DNA from: JAJXXT01 sp963764465
Lineage (GTDB): Bacteria > Pseudomonadota > Alphaproteobacteria > Acetobacterales > Acetobacteraceae
Direction of reading: 5' to 3'
Assembly: GCA_963764465.1 (NCBI GenBank)
Contig: CAVXSO010000006.1
Location: 124,001-188,000 of the forward strand
Length of the DNA: 64,000 nucleotides
Part shown: positions 43,772-51,404 of the stretch, piece by piece
Position numbering within the stretch: position 1 is the stretch's first letter
Layout: each line of letters begins with the position of its first letter
Made by a program: the position numbers and the translations under genes
Notes under the pieces: model-generated
Told to the model about the DNA's origin: nothing
Database searches by the model: none
What the model saw: the letters and a program-made list of their open reading frames with translations, nothing else

Positions 43772-46126
43772 TCATTGGCTGGCGCCGGTCCGGGCCGGTG
43801 CCAGCGTGATGGTCGCCGCCACCTTGTCCGGCGCCGGGCCCAGCGCCACGGTGCCGCCGTCGCGCCAGCGGCGCAGGAAGTTGGTGGCGAGCGGGGAGAA
43901 CGGGTTGCCGGACTGCCCGGGGGCGATGACGAAGCGGCTGCGGTCGAGGTCCGACAGGTCGTAGACGCCGCGATAGGCCGGCCCGTGCACATCCGAGAAC
44001 GCGGCCAAGGGGTCCGGGGCGATGCCGCCGGCGTCGATCGTGGCGTCGTCGCCGGGGGCGGGGATGCGCACCTCGCCCACGCGCCGCAGCAGCGGCAGGC
44101 GGGAGAGCAGCGGGTTGGCGAACACCGCCGGGTGCGCGGCACCCCAGTGCCAGCGCGCGGGGTCCGGGCCATACGCCGCGGCCAGGGAAGCCGTGCTTTC
44201 CTCGAGCGCGCGGGCAAGCAGCCGCTCGCAATCGCCGCCGCACCAGTGCGCCGCCTTCGGGGTCAGCGCGTAGGCGACAAACTCCGGCCACGGGGCCGCG
44301 GCGGCGGGCGGCACGTCCAGGTTGCGCAGGACCAGCGAGCGGAAGCGCCGCAGCCAGGCATCGGCGATCAGCGGCTGCGGCGCGTCCATCGCCATGTCTC
44401 CGTTCCAGCCTCGCAACAGGGCCTGGGCGCGCGCAGCCAGCCTGCCTGTCACCTTCACCGCCAGCAGCCGCGGCAGCGCGTCGCGCGCGAGCAGGCTCAC
44501 GGTATCGAGCTGCATGCGCTCGAAGTCGGCGGGCGAGAGCTTCGGCTTTGCCTCCAGCAGCGCGCGGATGCGCCGGGCGCGCCAGTCGCCGAACCAGTCC
44601 CGGCCGAGCCAGACGGGGAAGCCGGGCGGGGCGATGCGGTCGTTGGCGTTGACCAGCCGCCCGCTCGCCGGGTCGACCACGTGGGGCAGCGCATCGCCCG
44701 AGGCCCAGCCGATCCAGTCGTGCCGGCCGTCCGCGCCGTCCTCCGGCCAGGCGCCGTGGCCCGCGCGGCGCAGCGGCACACGGCCGGTGACGAAGAGGCC
44801 GATGTTGTCGCGGTCCGCCACCAGCAGGTTCTGCACCGGCGAGGTGATCGCCGCCGCCGCCTGCCCCGCCTGCGCCACGCTCGTCGCCTGGTTGAGCTCG
44901 TAGAGGCCCGTGGCGGCGGTATCTCCCGGCGCGAGGTTGGCCATCTCGACGGCGAGCGGCGGCTGGTTCGGGCCCAGCAGGTCGCCCACGATCGGGCCGT
45001 GGCGGGAGACACGGACGGTGAGCAGCACCGGCGGCGCGCCGGCGACGTCGATCGTCTCGTGGCGCACCTCGTAGGGGCGGGGTCCGTCAGGCGTCGCGTA
45101 CGTGCCGTCGCCGGCCGGCTGCTCGATGAACAGGTCCTGCACGTCCGCGCCGGTGGAGGCGAAGGTCCAGGCGATGTGGCGGTTGCGCCCGATCACCAGG
45201 AACGGCACGCCGGGCGCCGTCGCCCCGGCCAGTGTCTGGCGCGGCGTGTCGATGCGCGCGAGGTACCAGATGCCGGGCAGCCCGAAGCCCAGGTGCGGGT
45301 CGCCGGCCAGCAGCGGCGCGCCGGTGGTGCTGTGCGCGCCGTCGACCGCCCACTCGTTGGAGGCCTGCTCCGGCAGGGTGAACGGGTCCGGGAAGCGCGG
45401 CAGGCGCCCGACCAGCAGCGCCGACATCCGCGACATGGCGGCGGTCCACAGGCGGGGCAGCAGCGCCGCCTCCGGGTGCCCGGCACCGCCGCCGGCGGGC
45501 CACAACTCGTCCACCGCCGCGCGCCCGAGCCGGCCCGCAAGCTCCGCGCGCGCCAGCTCGGTGCGGAAATTGCCGGAGAGATACAGCCCCATCGCCTTGC
45601 CCCAGAGCAGGCTGTCCAGCGGCGTCCACGGCGCCGGCTTGCCGAACCAGAGGTATTCCAGCGCGGAGAGCCGGCCACGCCGCGCGATCCACGCGTTCAC
45701 CCCGCGGCTATAGGCCTCGAGCATCGCCAGCGTCGCCGGCGGCAGGTGGCGCAGCTCGTCCTGTGCTGCGCGGCGGACGCCGAGCGTGCGCATCAGCTCG
45801 TCGTTGTGGAGTGCGGCCGGGCCGACCAGGGCGGCGAGCGTGCCCCCCGTGGCGCGGCGCATCAGGTCCATCTGGAACATGCGCTCGCGCGCGTGCAGGA
45901 AACCGAGTGCCGCCGCCGCGTCGAGCATGTTGCCGGCCTTGATGCGCGGCACCCCGTCCTGGTCGAGCGTCACCGAGACCGGCGCCGAAAGCCCCGGAAT
46001 CCTGGCGTCGAGGTTGCCGCCCGGCACCGTGGCCCAGACCAGTCCCGCGGCCCCGGCGCCAGCGGCCACCGCGAGCACGAGCGCGGCGACGGCCAGGCGA
46101 CGCAGCCAGCGCAGCAGCGTTCGCAT
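43772..46126 (-). CDS. Penicillin acylase family protein (Ntn hydrolase)
   Basis: Secreted or anchored precursor of 784 residues that should self-cleave into alpha and beta chains. A hydrophobic N-terminal segment (about 10-32) is followed by the alpha-chain block VTLDQDGVPRIKA and FLHARERMFQMDLMRR. The spacer ends at Ser256 in EQASNEWAVDG, the nucleophile that becomes the beta-chain N-terminus. AGDPHLGFGLPGIWYLA follows. The family hydrolyses amides, including beta-lactams or acyl-homoserine lactones. With an AHL-lactonase-like gene next upstream, quorum-signal or N-acyl amide degradation is a reasonable inference. Confidence 0.92.
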   Translation of the reverse strand: MRTLLRWLRRLAVAALVLAVAAGAGAAGLVWATVPGGNLDARIPGLSAPVSVTLDQDGVPRIKAGNMLDAAAALGFLHARERMFQMDLMRRATGGTLAALVGPAALHNDELMRTLGVRRAAQDELRHLPPATLAMLEAYSRGVNAWIARRGRLSALEYLWFGKPAPWTPLDSLLWGKAMGLYLSGNFRTELARAELAGRLGRAAVDELWPAGGGAGHPEAALLPRLWTAAMSRMSALLVGRLPRFPDPFTLPEQASNEWAVDGAHSTTGAPLLAGDPHLGFGLPGIWYLARIDTPRQTLAGATAPGVPFLVIGRNRHIAWTFASTGADVQDLFIEQPAGDGTYATPDGPRPYEVRHETIDVAGAPPVLLTVRVSRHGPIVGDLLGPNQPPLAVEMANLAPGDTAATGLYELNQATSVAQAGQAAAAITSPVQNLLVADRDNIGLFVTGRVPLRRAGHGAWPEDGADGRHDWIGWASGDALPHVVDPASGRLVNANDRIAPPGFPVWLGRDWFGDWRARRIRALLEAKPKLSPADFERMQLDTVSLLARDALPRLLAVKVTGRLAARAQALLRGWNGDMAMDAPQPLIADAWLRRFRSLVLRNLDVPPAAAAPWPEFVAYALTPKAAHWCGGDCERLLARALEESTASLAAAYGPDPARWHWGAAHPAVFANPLLSRLPLLRRVGEVRIPAPGDDATIDAGGIAPDPLAAFSDVHGPAYRGVYDLSDLDRSRFVIAPGQSGNPFSPLATNFLRRWRDGGTVALGPAPDKVAATITLAPARTGASQ

Positions 46127-46221
46127 CCGCGCAACTTACGGGACGTCGGGGACGGCCGGGAAGGGGAAGTTGCCGGCCGCGTGCAATTCCGCGCGCCGGT
46201 GTGGCTATCGCTTCTGCGTGC

Positions 46222-47010
46222 CTAGCCTTGGGGCGGCAGATCCAGCCGCGCCGCGTTCGGGTTGCCGGGCACGTGGGGGAAGCGTTGCAGCACCAGCGGG
46301 TCGTGGCCGGGGATGATGTGGTCCGGCCCGTCGGACAGGCGCTCGCAGGTCACCCAGCCCTCCAGCATCGCCTCCAGGTTGTGCAGCAGCACGAACGGGT
46401 TGCGCTTGCGGATGTTGGCCCAGTAGTGCGTGGCGTCGGAGGCCAGCACCACCCAGCCGCGCGCGGTGGGCACGCGCATCACCTGCAGGCCGCCGGAATG
46501 CCCGCCCACCAGGTGCAGCGTGATGCCCGGCGCGATCTCCGCCTCGCCGCGGTGGAACACGACGCGGCCGGCGTAGAGGTGGCGCACCGCCTGGGTCACG
46601 TATTCCACGTCGAAGGGGCGGCGCAGCGGCTCGTGGCACATGCAGCGGCCGGTGCAATAGCTCATTTCCGCCTCCTGCATGTGGAAGCGCGCGCGGGGGA
46701 AGCCGCCGAGGTTGCCGGCATGGTCCCAGTGCATGTGCGAGATCACCACGTCCTCGACCGCATCGGGCTCGACGCCGATGCCGCGCAGCAGGTCGAGCGG
46801 GGAGGCGATCCAGGTGCGCCCGCGCGCGCGCGCCGCCGCCTCGTCGAAGCCGATGTCGAGCACGATGGTCCGCCCCTCGCCGCGGATCGCCCAGACGTAA
46901 TAATCGATCGGCATCGGGGCGGCGTGGTCGTCGGGGAAGATGAAGGTCTCGCCCTGGGTGCGCTCGGCGAGCGTGGCGTAGCGCAGCGCGGTGATCTCGT
47001 ATTGCGGCAT
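46222..47010 (-). CDS. Metallo-beta-lactamase-fold hydrolase, N-acyl homoserine lactonase-like
   Basis: The 262-residue enzyme starts at ATG 47010 with GGGGAGAGAAG upstream. The zinc motif is His92-X-His94-X-Asp96-His97 in ISHMHWDHAGNLGGF. Further ligands come from VGGHSGGLQV (His), LASDATHYWANI (Asp) and IIPGHDPLVL (His). It aligns with AttM/AiiA-type lactonases, called N-acyl homoserine lactonase family in many annotations. Real AHL activity is unproven. Its upstream region holds the G-rich repeat cluster (47053-47230). Confidence 0.88.
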   Translation of the reverse strand: MPQYEITALRYATLAERTQGETFIFPDDHAAPMPIDYYVWAIRGEGRTIVLDIGFDEAAARARGRTWIASPLDLLRGIGVEPDAVEDVVISHMHWDHAGNLGGFPRARFHMQEAEMSYCTGRCMCHEPLRRPFDVEYVTQAVRHLYAGRVVFHRGEAEIAPGITLHLVGGHSGGLQVMRVPTARGWVVLASDATHYWANIRKRNPFVLLHNLEAMLEGWVTCERLSDGPDHIIPGHDPLVLQRFPHVPGNPNAARLDLPPQG

Positions 47011-47052
47011 GGCGTTCTTCTCTCCCCGGGGGTGCGGTCTGATGGTGGTTTC

Positions 47053-47230
47053 GGGGAGTTTTGGGGGTTTTGGGAGTTTTGGGAACAGGGCGAGGGCGCG
47101 GATCGGGCCGTTCCCGGGGGCTATCGGAGCTATCGGAGCTATCGGAGCTATTGGAAGACGGAGGGTGTGCAGCGCGCTGGTTGGGCGGGGGGATTTTCGG
47201 GAATTCGGGGATTTTGGAAACGATGCGCGG
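47053..47230 (+). repeat. G-rich and 9-bp tandem repeat cluster upstream of the lactonase-like gene
   Basis: The gap 47011-47400 has no convincing gene. It holds three blocks. Block i is 47053-47083, four G-runs separated by TTTT-type loops, a G-quadruplex pattern. Block ii is 47121-47156, four copies of a 9-bp unit CTATCGGAG, followed by AAGACGG. Block iii is 47187-47230, GGATTTTCGGGAATTCGGGG then ATTTTGGAAAC. Blocks ii and iii recur near ppk2 (49162-49200 and 50312-50353) on the opposite strand. The rest of the gap, to 47400, shows no further structure I can name. Confidence 0.8.
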
Positions 47231-47400
47231 TGCCGGATGGGGCGATCCGGCCGCACCGTTGTACTTCGGGGCGCCTGCTCCCCGGCGGTGGACGCTTGGT
47301 CCAGCGCCAGGTTCCGGCGGACTTGGGATGGCACGAAAAGATGTCGTGTCGCGCCGCATTCAGGCGCAGAAACACGATGCGAGATCATTGCCCGCGGCAG

Positions 47401-47985
47401 TTACCGAAGGCCCCTGCCGTGCAGATTGTGGGTGCCGATAATGATGATAGCGGCTCCAATGATCATGATTCCCAACAAATATATCACCCCAAAATTTATT
47501 AAGTCTCTATCGGATATCGATCGATAAGTCATAACATCTTTAGATAATGCGCCGCAGTTCTGTTTGATCAGAGCCTGCATTTCAGATAATTGTTCTCTCG
47601 AGAATGAATAGGTCGAGCATAATACTAAATTTTCTCCGGCCACGATCCTGAGGAAGATGACGCCGCGGATCGACTGAGGCAGGGCCAACTCCACATCGCG
47701 CAGTTTCAGGACCTTCGTTCCGGCGAAGCTTCGATAAACGATCTCCTCAGGTCCGATTTCAACTCTTGCGGACAGGCTGTGCACTGTTATGAGCAGCATC
47801 ACGGAAGCCAAAAAGCCAAAGAGCGCGGCGCCAGCGAACGAGAGCTTCAAGAGCATCAGGAAGCCCAGTATTGCATTGGCGCCACCGACCACGCCGCATG
47901 TCCAGAGCATTGCGACGCGGACCCGGTGATCCACCATGAAGACCTTTGTGTCGGCTGAAGCTGCGGCTGCCATCGCAAACTCCAT
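47401..47985 (-). CDS. AT-rich three-helix membrane protein with PH-like domain, unknown function
   Basis: The 194-residue protein from ATG 47985 (or 190 from ATG 47973) is markedly richer in A+T than all neighbours, especially over 47440-47640. It has two N-terminal helices (about 25-47 and 51-72) and a beta-rich segment (about 74-147: ARVEIGPEEIVYRSFAGTKV, LKLRDVELAL, FLRIVAGENLVLCSTYSFS). A C-terminal helix lies at about 163-187. This layout resembles bacterial PH-domain (YcxB/YdbT-like) membrane proteins, but I cannot name a family. Base composition suggests acquisition from elsewhere. Between it and the next gene, 47986-48263 shows no gene. Confidence 0.65.
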   Translation of the reverse strand: MEFAMAAAASADTKVFMVDHRVRVAMLWTCGVVGGANAILGFLMLLKLSFAGAALFGFLASVMLLITVHSLSARVEIGPEEIVYRSFAGTKVLKLRDVELALPQSIRGVIFLRIVAGENLVLCSTYSFSREQLSEMQALIKQNCGALSKDVMTYRSISDRDLINFGVIYLLGIMIIGAAIIIIGTHNLHGRGLR

Positions 47986-48263
47986 CAGCGGGTTTGGCGC
48001 TTCCGTACGTTGGCAAACCCCGGCGCGCTGGAATGCGGTAAGGCCGGTCTCGGATTCGTGGCCAACGGTACGTACCTGTTCGGCGGGATCTCGCACTTGC
48101 CGCGACATCGCCATCGCGCCCGCGGTACACGCCCGCGTGCGGCGCGCGGCGTGACTGGGTATCCGACAACCAGCCTTGCGCCGGCTGGGGGGAATACCGG
48201 ATGCTGCGCGGGCTCGACGGCGTTTCGTTCGTGTAGGATGCCGCCAGCGGAGGGGTGCCGCGC

Positions 48264-49122
48264 ATGTCCGAGCCCGGCTTTGATCGCGATGCGTATCTGG
48301 ATCGGATCGGTCTCGCCGGCCGCTCGATCGAGCCGGAGACGCTGCGAGGGTCGTCCGCTGGGCACTGCACCGCGAGCGCCTATGAAAACATCGATGTCCT
48401 GCGGGCCGTCCGCCGCAGCTCGACCTGGCGTCACTGCATGCCAAGCTGGTGGCGGGAAGGCGCGGTGGCTACTGCTTCGAGCAGAACATGCTGCTGCGGC
48501 CGGGCTGCGCGCCCTCGCTACGGCGTCGAGGGCATGCTCGCGCGGGTCGTGCGCGGCTTTCCCGCCAGACGCCGCGCGCGGCACTGCACATGGCGCTGCC
48601 GTGGACCTCGCGGAGGGCCCCTTTCTCGTCGATGTCGGCTTCGGCAAAATCCGCCGACGGGGCCGCTCGCGATGCGGCCGGGGATCGAGCAGGCAAACCG
48701 CCCGAGACGATGCGGCTCGTTCCGGTCGCCACGCAGTCCGGCACGCAGGAGCTGCTGCTCAGGCCCGGCTTGGCGATGCCTGGGAGAACCTTTGGCGCCT
48801 GTGTTCGCACGCGCCGGTGGACGCCGACTTCGCGGTGGCGAGCTGGTTCGCCGCCACCGCTCCCGCCAGCCTGTTCCGCACCAACATGATCGCCGCACGG
48901 CCGGGACCGGACGGGATGCGCCACACCTTTCTCAACGGCCGCGTCACCATGCGCCGGCCCGACGGCTCCGCGGCGCGTGAGGACCTGATCGGGGACGACG
49001 CCATCGCCGATGTCCTTGCCACGACCTTCGGCCTCACGCTCGCCCCGGACGACATCCGGGCTGCGCTGGCGGAAATCACGCGCATCGGCCAGCGCGGCGC
49101 CCCGCACCAGTCCTTCAGCTGA
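48264..49122 (+). pseudogene. Arylamine N-acetyltransferase broken by about six frameshifts
   Basis: ATG 48264 has a GGAGG site and starts EPGFDRDAYLDRIGLAGRSI. Homology then moves between frames. AYENIDVL is in the first frame. LDLASLHAKLVAGRRGGYCFEQN (read in two halves) is in a second from about 48402, and YGVEGMLARVVRGFP is back in the first. ALHMAL, then VDLAEGPFLVDVGFG in a third, follow. MRLVPVATQSGTQELLLRPG is in the second again, and WENLWRLCSHAPVDADF is in the third to the stop. The catalytic Cys (GGYC), His (ALHM) and Asp (LVDVGFG) are all present. It cannot yield a full NAT as sequenced. Confidence 0.85.
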
Positions 49123-49161
49123 CGCGAGGCGGTGCGGTTCACGATACGGCTTGGCCCACGC

Positions 49162-49200
49162 GCGTCTTCCGAAAGCCCCAATAGGTCCAATAGCCCGCGG
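49162..49200 (-). repeat. Second copy of the 9-bp repeat block (block ii)
   Basis: Read on the minus strand it gives GGGCTATTGGACCTATTG, then GGGCTTTCGGAAGACG: three degenerate CTATNGGAN units and the same GGAAGACG ending as the block at 47121-47160. It lies between the NAT pseudogene and the 3' end of ppk2; no coding role is visible. Confidence 0.7.
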
Positions 49201-49270
49201 CGCGGCGGGACGCCCCGAGCAAACGGTTCCCAACAAACCGCCCGGGAGCCCCCTGCGGCGCGCCGCGGGG

Positions 49271-50215
49271 CTACAGAACGTCCGGAATATATTTGAACGG
49301 GTAGTCCGGGTCCCGGTAGTCGCCCTGGTTCTGCCGCTTCGGCAGCTTCACCTTCTCGGGCGGGATCACCTCGTAGGGGATATGGCGCAGCATGTGGGAA
49401 ATGACGTTCAGCCGCGCGCGCTTCTTGTCGTCCGAGCGCACGACGTACCAGGGCGCCCATGGGGTGTCGGTGGCGTGGAACATGTCGTCGCGCGCGCGTG
49501 AGTAGTCGTACCAGCGGCTGAACGACTTGAGGTCCATCGGCGACAGTTTCCAGGTCTTGCGTCCGTCGCCGATGCGCGCCTCGAGCCGCCGCTCCTGCTC
49601 CTCCTGGCTCACCTCCAGCCAATACTTGAGCAGCAGGATGCCCGAGTTCACCATCATCCGCTCGAACTCAGGCGCGAGGCGCAGGAACGTCTGCGACACT
49701 TCCTCCGGACAGAAACCCATCACGCGTTCGACGCCGGCGCGGTTGTACCAGGAGCGGTCCCAGATCACGAGTTCGCCCGCGGCCGGGAAGTGCGGCAGGT
49801 AGCGCTGCACGTACATCTGCGTTTTTTCGCGTTCGGTCGGCGCCGGCAGCGCGATCACGCGGAAGACGCGCGGGCTGACGCGCTCGGTGATCGCCTTGAT
49901 CACGCCGCCCTTGCCCGCGCCGTCGCGCCCCTCGAAGACGATGCACACTTTCTGCTTCCGCTCGACCAGCCAGCGCTGGAGATTGACGAGCTCCACATGG
50001 AGCGGCTTCAGCCGCTTCAGGTATTCCTTCTCCTTCAGGAGGCCCTCGGGATTGAACATGGCCGCCTGCTCCGCCGCCGCGGATGCCGGCGCCGGTTCCG
50101 GCCGCGTCTTGCCGGCAGGCTTCAGGGCAGCCGCGGTTTCCGGCTTGTCCGTCCCTTCTTCGGGCTTTTTCGCCGCGTCCCGCTTGTTTTTCCCATTGTG
50201 TTTGTTCTTCGCCAT
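49271..50215 (-). CDS. ppk2: Polyphosphate kinase 2 family protein
   Basis: Phosphorylates nucleoside diphosphates with polyphosphate, or the reverse. The 314 residues start with a Lys/Ala-rich, probably disordered N-terminus (about 1-50). The core has Walker A FEGRDGAGKGGVIKAI (about 95-109) and ALPAPTEREKTQMYVQRYLPH. Walker B-like VIWDRSWYNRAGVERVMGFC, the lid RRLEARIGDGRKTWKLSP and WYVVRSDDKKRARLNVISH follow. This matches the one-domain PPK2 class. The gene is flanked by repeat blocks (49162-49200; 50312-50353). Confidence 0.94.
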   Translation of the reverse strand: MAKNKHNGKNKRDAAKKPEEGTDKPETAAALKPAGKTRPEPAPASAAAEQAAMFNPEGLLKEKEYLKRLKPLHVELVNLQRWLVERKQKVCIVFEGRDGAGKGGVIKAITERVSPRVFRVIALPAPTEREKTQMYVQRYLPHFPAAGELVIWDRSWYNRAGVERVMGFCPEEVSQTFLRLAPEFERMMVNSGILLLKYWLEVSQEEQERRLEARIGDGRKTWKLSPMDLKSFSRWYDYSRARDDMFHATDTPWAPWYVVRSDDKKRARLNVISHMLRHIPYEVIPPEKVKLPKRQNQGDYRDPDYPFKYIPDVL

Positions 50216-50311
50216 GCTGGCCTCCCGCGCTTGCGCCGGGCTATCCCGGCGTCAGGCCGGGAGCATGCGCGAATAGGCGTCGCGCGTCATTGGGTTTGTC
50301 TGTCCGCCGCG

Positions 50312-50353
50312 CGCGCCTGGTTCCCGAAATCCCCGATTTTCCGAAAATACCCG
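50312..50353 (-). repeat. Second copy of the ATTTTCGG repeat block (block iii)
   Basis: On the minus strand: GGGTATTTTCGGAAAATCGG, then GGATTTCGGGAACC. It matches block iii at 47187-47220 (GGGATTTTCGGGAATTCGGG, GATTTTGGAAAC) over about 35 bp with few changes. It sits in the 240-bp gap between the divergent ppk2 and CMD genes; the rest of that gap shows no gene. Confidence 0.7.
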
Positions 50354-50456
50354 TCGGGGGCCGTCCGCGTTGCGCGGGGCGCAACCGCGCGGGCACCATG
50401 CCTCCACGGCGCGCCCGGCCTGGGCTAGCCTCGCGCCACAACCCACGGAGGAACGC

Positions 50457-50915
50457 ATGCCCGCCAAAGCCGCACCCAAGGCCGCCGCCAAAGCCGCCAC
50501 CAAGCCCGCCGCCGCCAACGCGCGCCGCAAGGAGTTGCAGGGCCCGGCCTTCGAAAAGGGGCTCGCGGTGCGCCGCGCGGTGCTGGGGGCCGAGTACGTC
50601 GATGCCTCCGTCGCGCGCGCCGACGACTTCACCGTCGATTTCCAGAAGCTGGTCACGGAATATTGCTGGGGCGAGGTGTGGACGCGCCCGGGCCTGGCGC
50701 GGCGGGACCGCTCGCTGCTCAACATCGGCATGCTGGTGGCGCTGAACCGCGGCAGCGAGCTGCGGCTGCACCTGCGCGGCGCCATCAACAACGGCATCAG
50801 CCGCGACGAGATCAAGGAGGCGCTGCTGCAGACCGGCATCTACTGCGGCATCCCCGCCTGCCTGGAGGCGTTCAAGATCGCCTCCGAGGTGCTCAAGGAC
50901 ATGGGCAAGCTCTGA
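50457..50915 (+). CDS. Carboxymuconolactone decarboxylase (CMD) family protein
   Basis: The 152-residue product starts at ATG 50457, with CGGAGGAA upstream. A Lys/Ala-rich leader (KAAPKAAAKAATKPAA) precedes the CMD core: GLAVRRAVLGAEYVDASV, VTEYCWGEVWTRPGLARRDRSL, LNIGMLVALNRGSELRLHLRG and QTGIYCGIPACLEAFKIA. It resembles PcaC (4-carboxymuconolactone decarboxylase), but no protocatechuate-pathway genes lie nearby, so the substrate is open. Its stop overlaps the likely CTG start of yceD. Confidence 0.88.
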   Translation: MPAKAAPKAAAKAATKPAAANARRKELQGPAFEKGLAVRRAVLGAEYVDASVARADDFTVDFQKLVTEYCWGEVWTRPGLARRDRSLLNIGMLVALNRGSELRLHLRGAINNGISRDEIKEALLQTGIYCGIPACLEAFKIASEVLKDMGKL

Positions 50916-51343
50916 CCCCCGAGTTCTCGCGGCCGGAACGAATGGCGCGCCCGCCGCCGGAGGTGCGCGTCGAGGCGACGGGGGCGGAGTGCGCGGCGCT
51001 CGCCCGCCGCTTCGGCCTGCCGTCGATCGCGCGTCTCGCCTGCCGCTTCCGCCTCGCGCCCGCGGCCAGGGGCGCGGTGCGTGCGGAGGGCGAGCTCGCG
51101 GCGGTGGTCAGCCAGGTCTGCGTGGTCACCGGCGAGGTGTTCGAGGCCCCCGTGCGCGAACGCTTCACCGTCCGCTTCGTCCCCGCCGGCAGCGAGAACC
51201 CGGAACCCGACCTGGAGGACGACGACGAGATTCCGTGCGGGGGCGGAACGATGGACCTCGGCGAGGCGGCGGCGGAACAACTCGCCCTCGCGCTCGATCC
51301 CTATCCGAGGGCACCCGGCGTGCCACCGCCGGCAGACGCCTGA
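50912..51343 (+). CDS. YceD/DUF177 family protein
   Basis: Conserved protein normally next to rpmF and linked to rRNA processing or 23S rRNA accumulation in bacteria and plastids. Family features are the N-terminal PEFSRPERM, RRFGLPSIARLACRF, the AVVSQVCVVTGEVFEAPVRERF core with the conserved Cys and GEAAAEQLALALDPYPR. The PEFSRP block lies before the first ATG (50942), and no ATG, GTG or TTG precedes it. A CTG at 50912 overlapping the upstream TGA is the best start (143 residues). Here rpmF is not adjacent but 1.5 kb downstream. Confidence 0.85.
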   Translation: MTPEFSRPERMARPPPEVRVEATGAECAALARRFGLPSIARLACRFRLAPAARGAVRAEGELAAVVSQVCVVTGEVFEAPVRERFTVRFVPAGSENPEPDLEDDDEIPCGGGTMDLGEAAAEQLALALDPYPRAPGVPPPADA

Positions 51344-51404
51344 GCCGTTTGCCCGCTCGCCGCCGCCTTGACGCCGGGGCGCCGTTCGCTGACCGTCCGC
51401 CGCC

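Noticed and set aside
47116..47163. CRISPR-like or coding repeat at the 9-bp array
   Set aside because: Units are contiguous with no spacers, and the frames give only GAI or RSY repeats with no start site or homology.
48010..48263. Open frames before the NAT pseudogene
   Set aside because: No homology, no ribosome site, and they end in the same frames that shift through the pseudogene. A 7-bp inverted repeat GGGTTTG/CAAACCC at 47990-48020 was noted but is too short to call.
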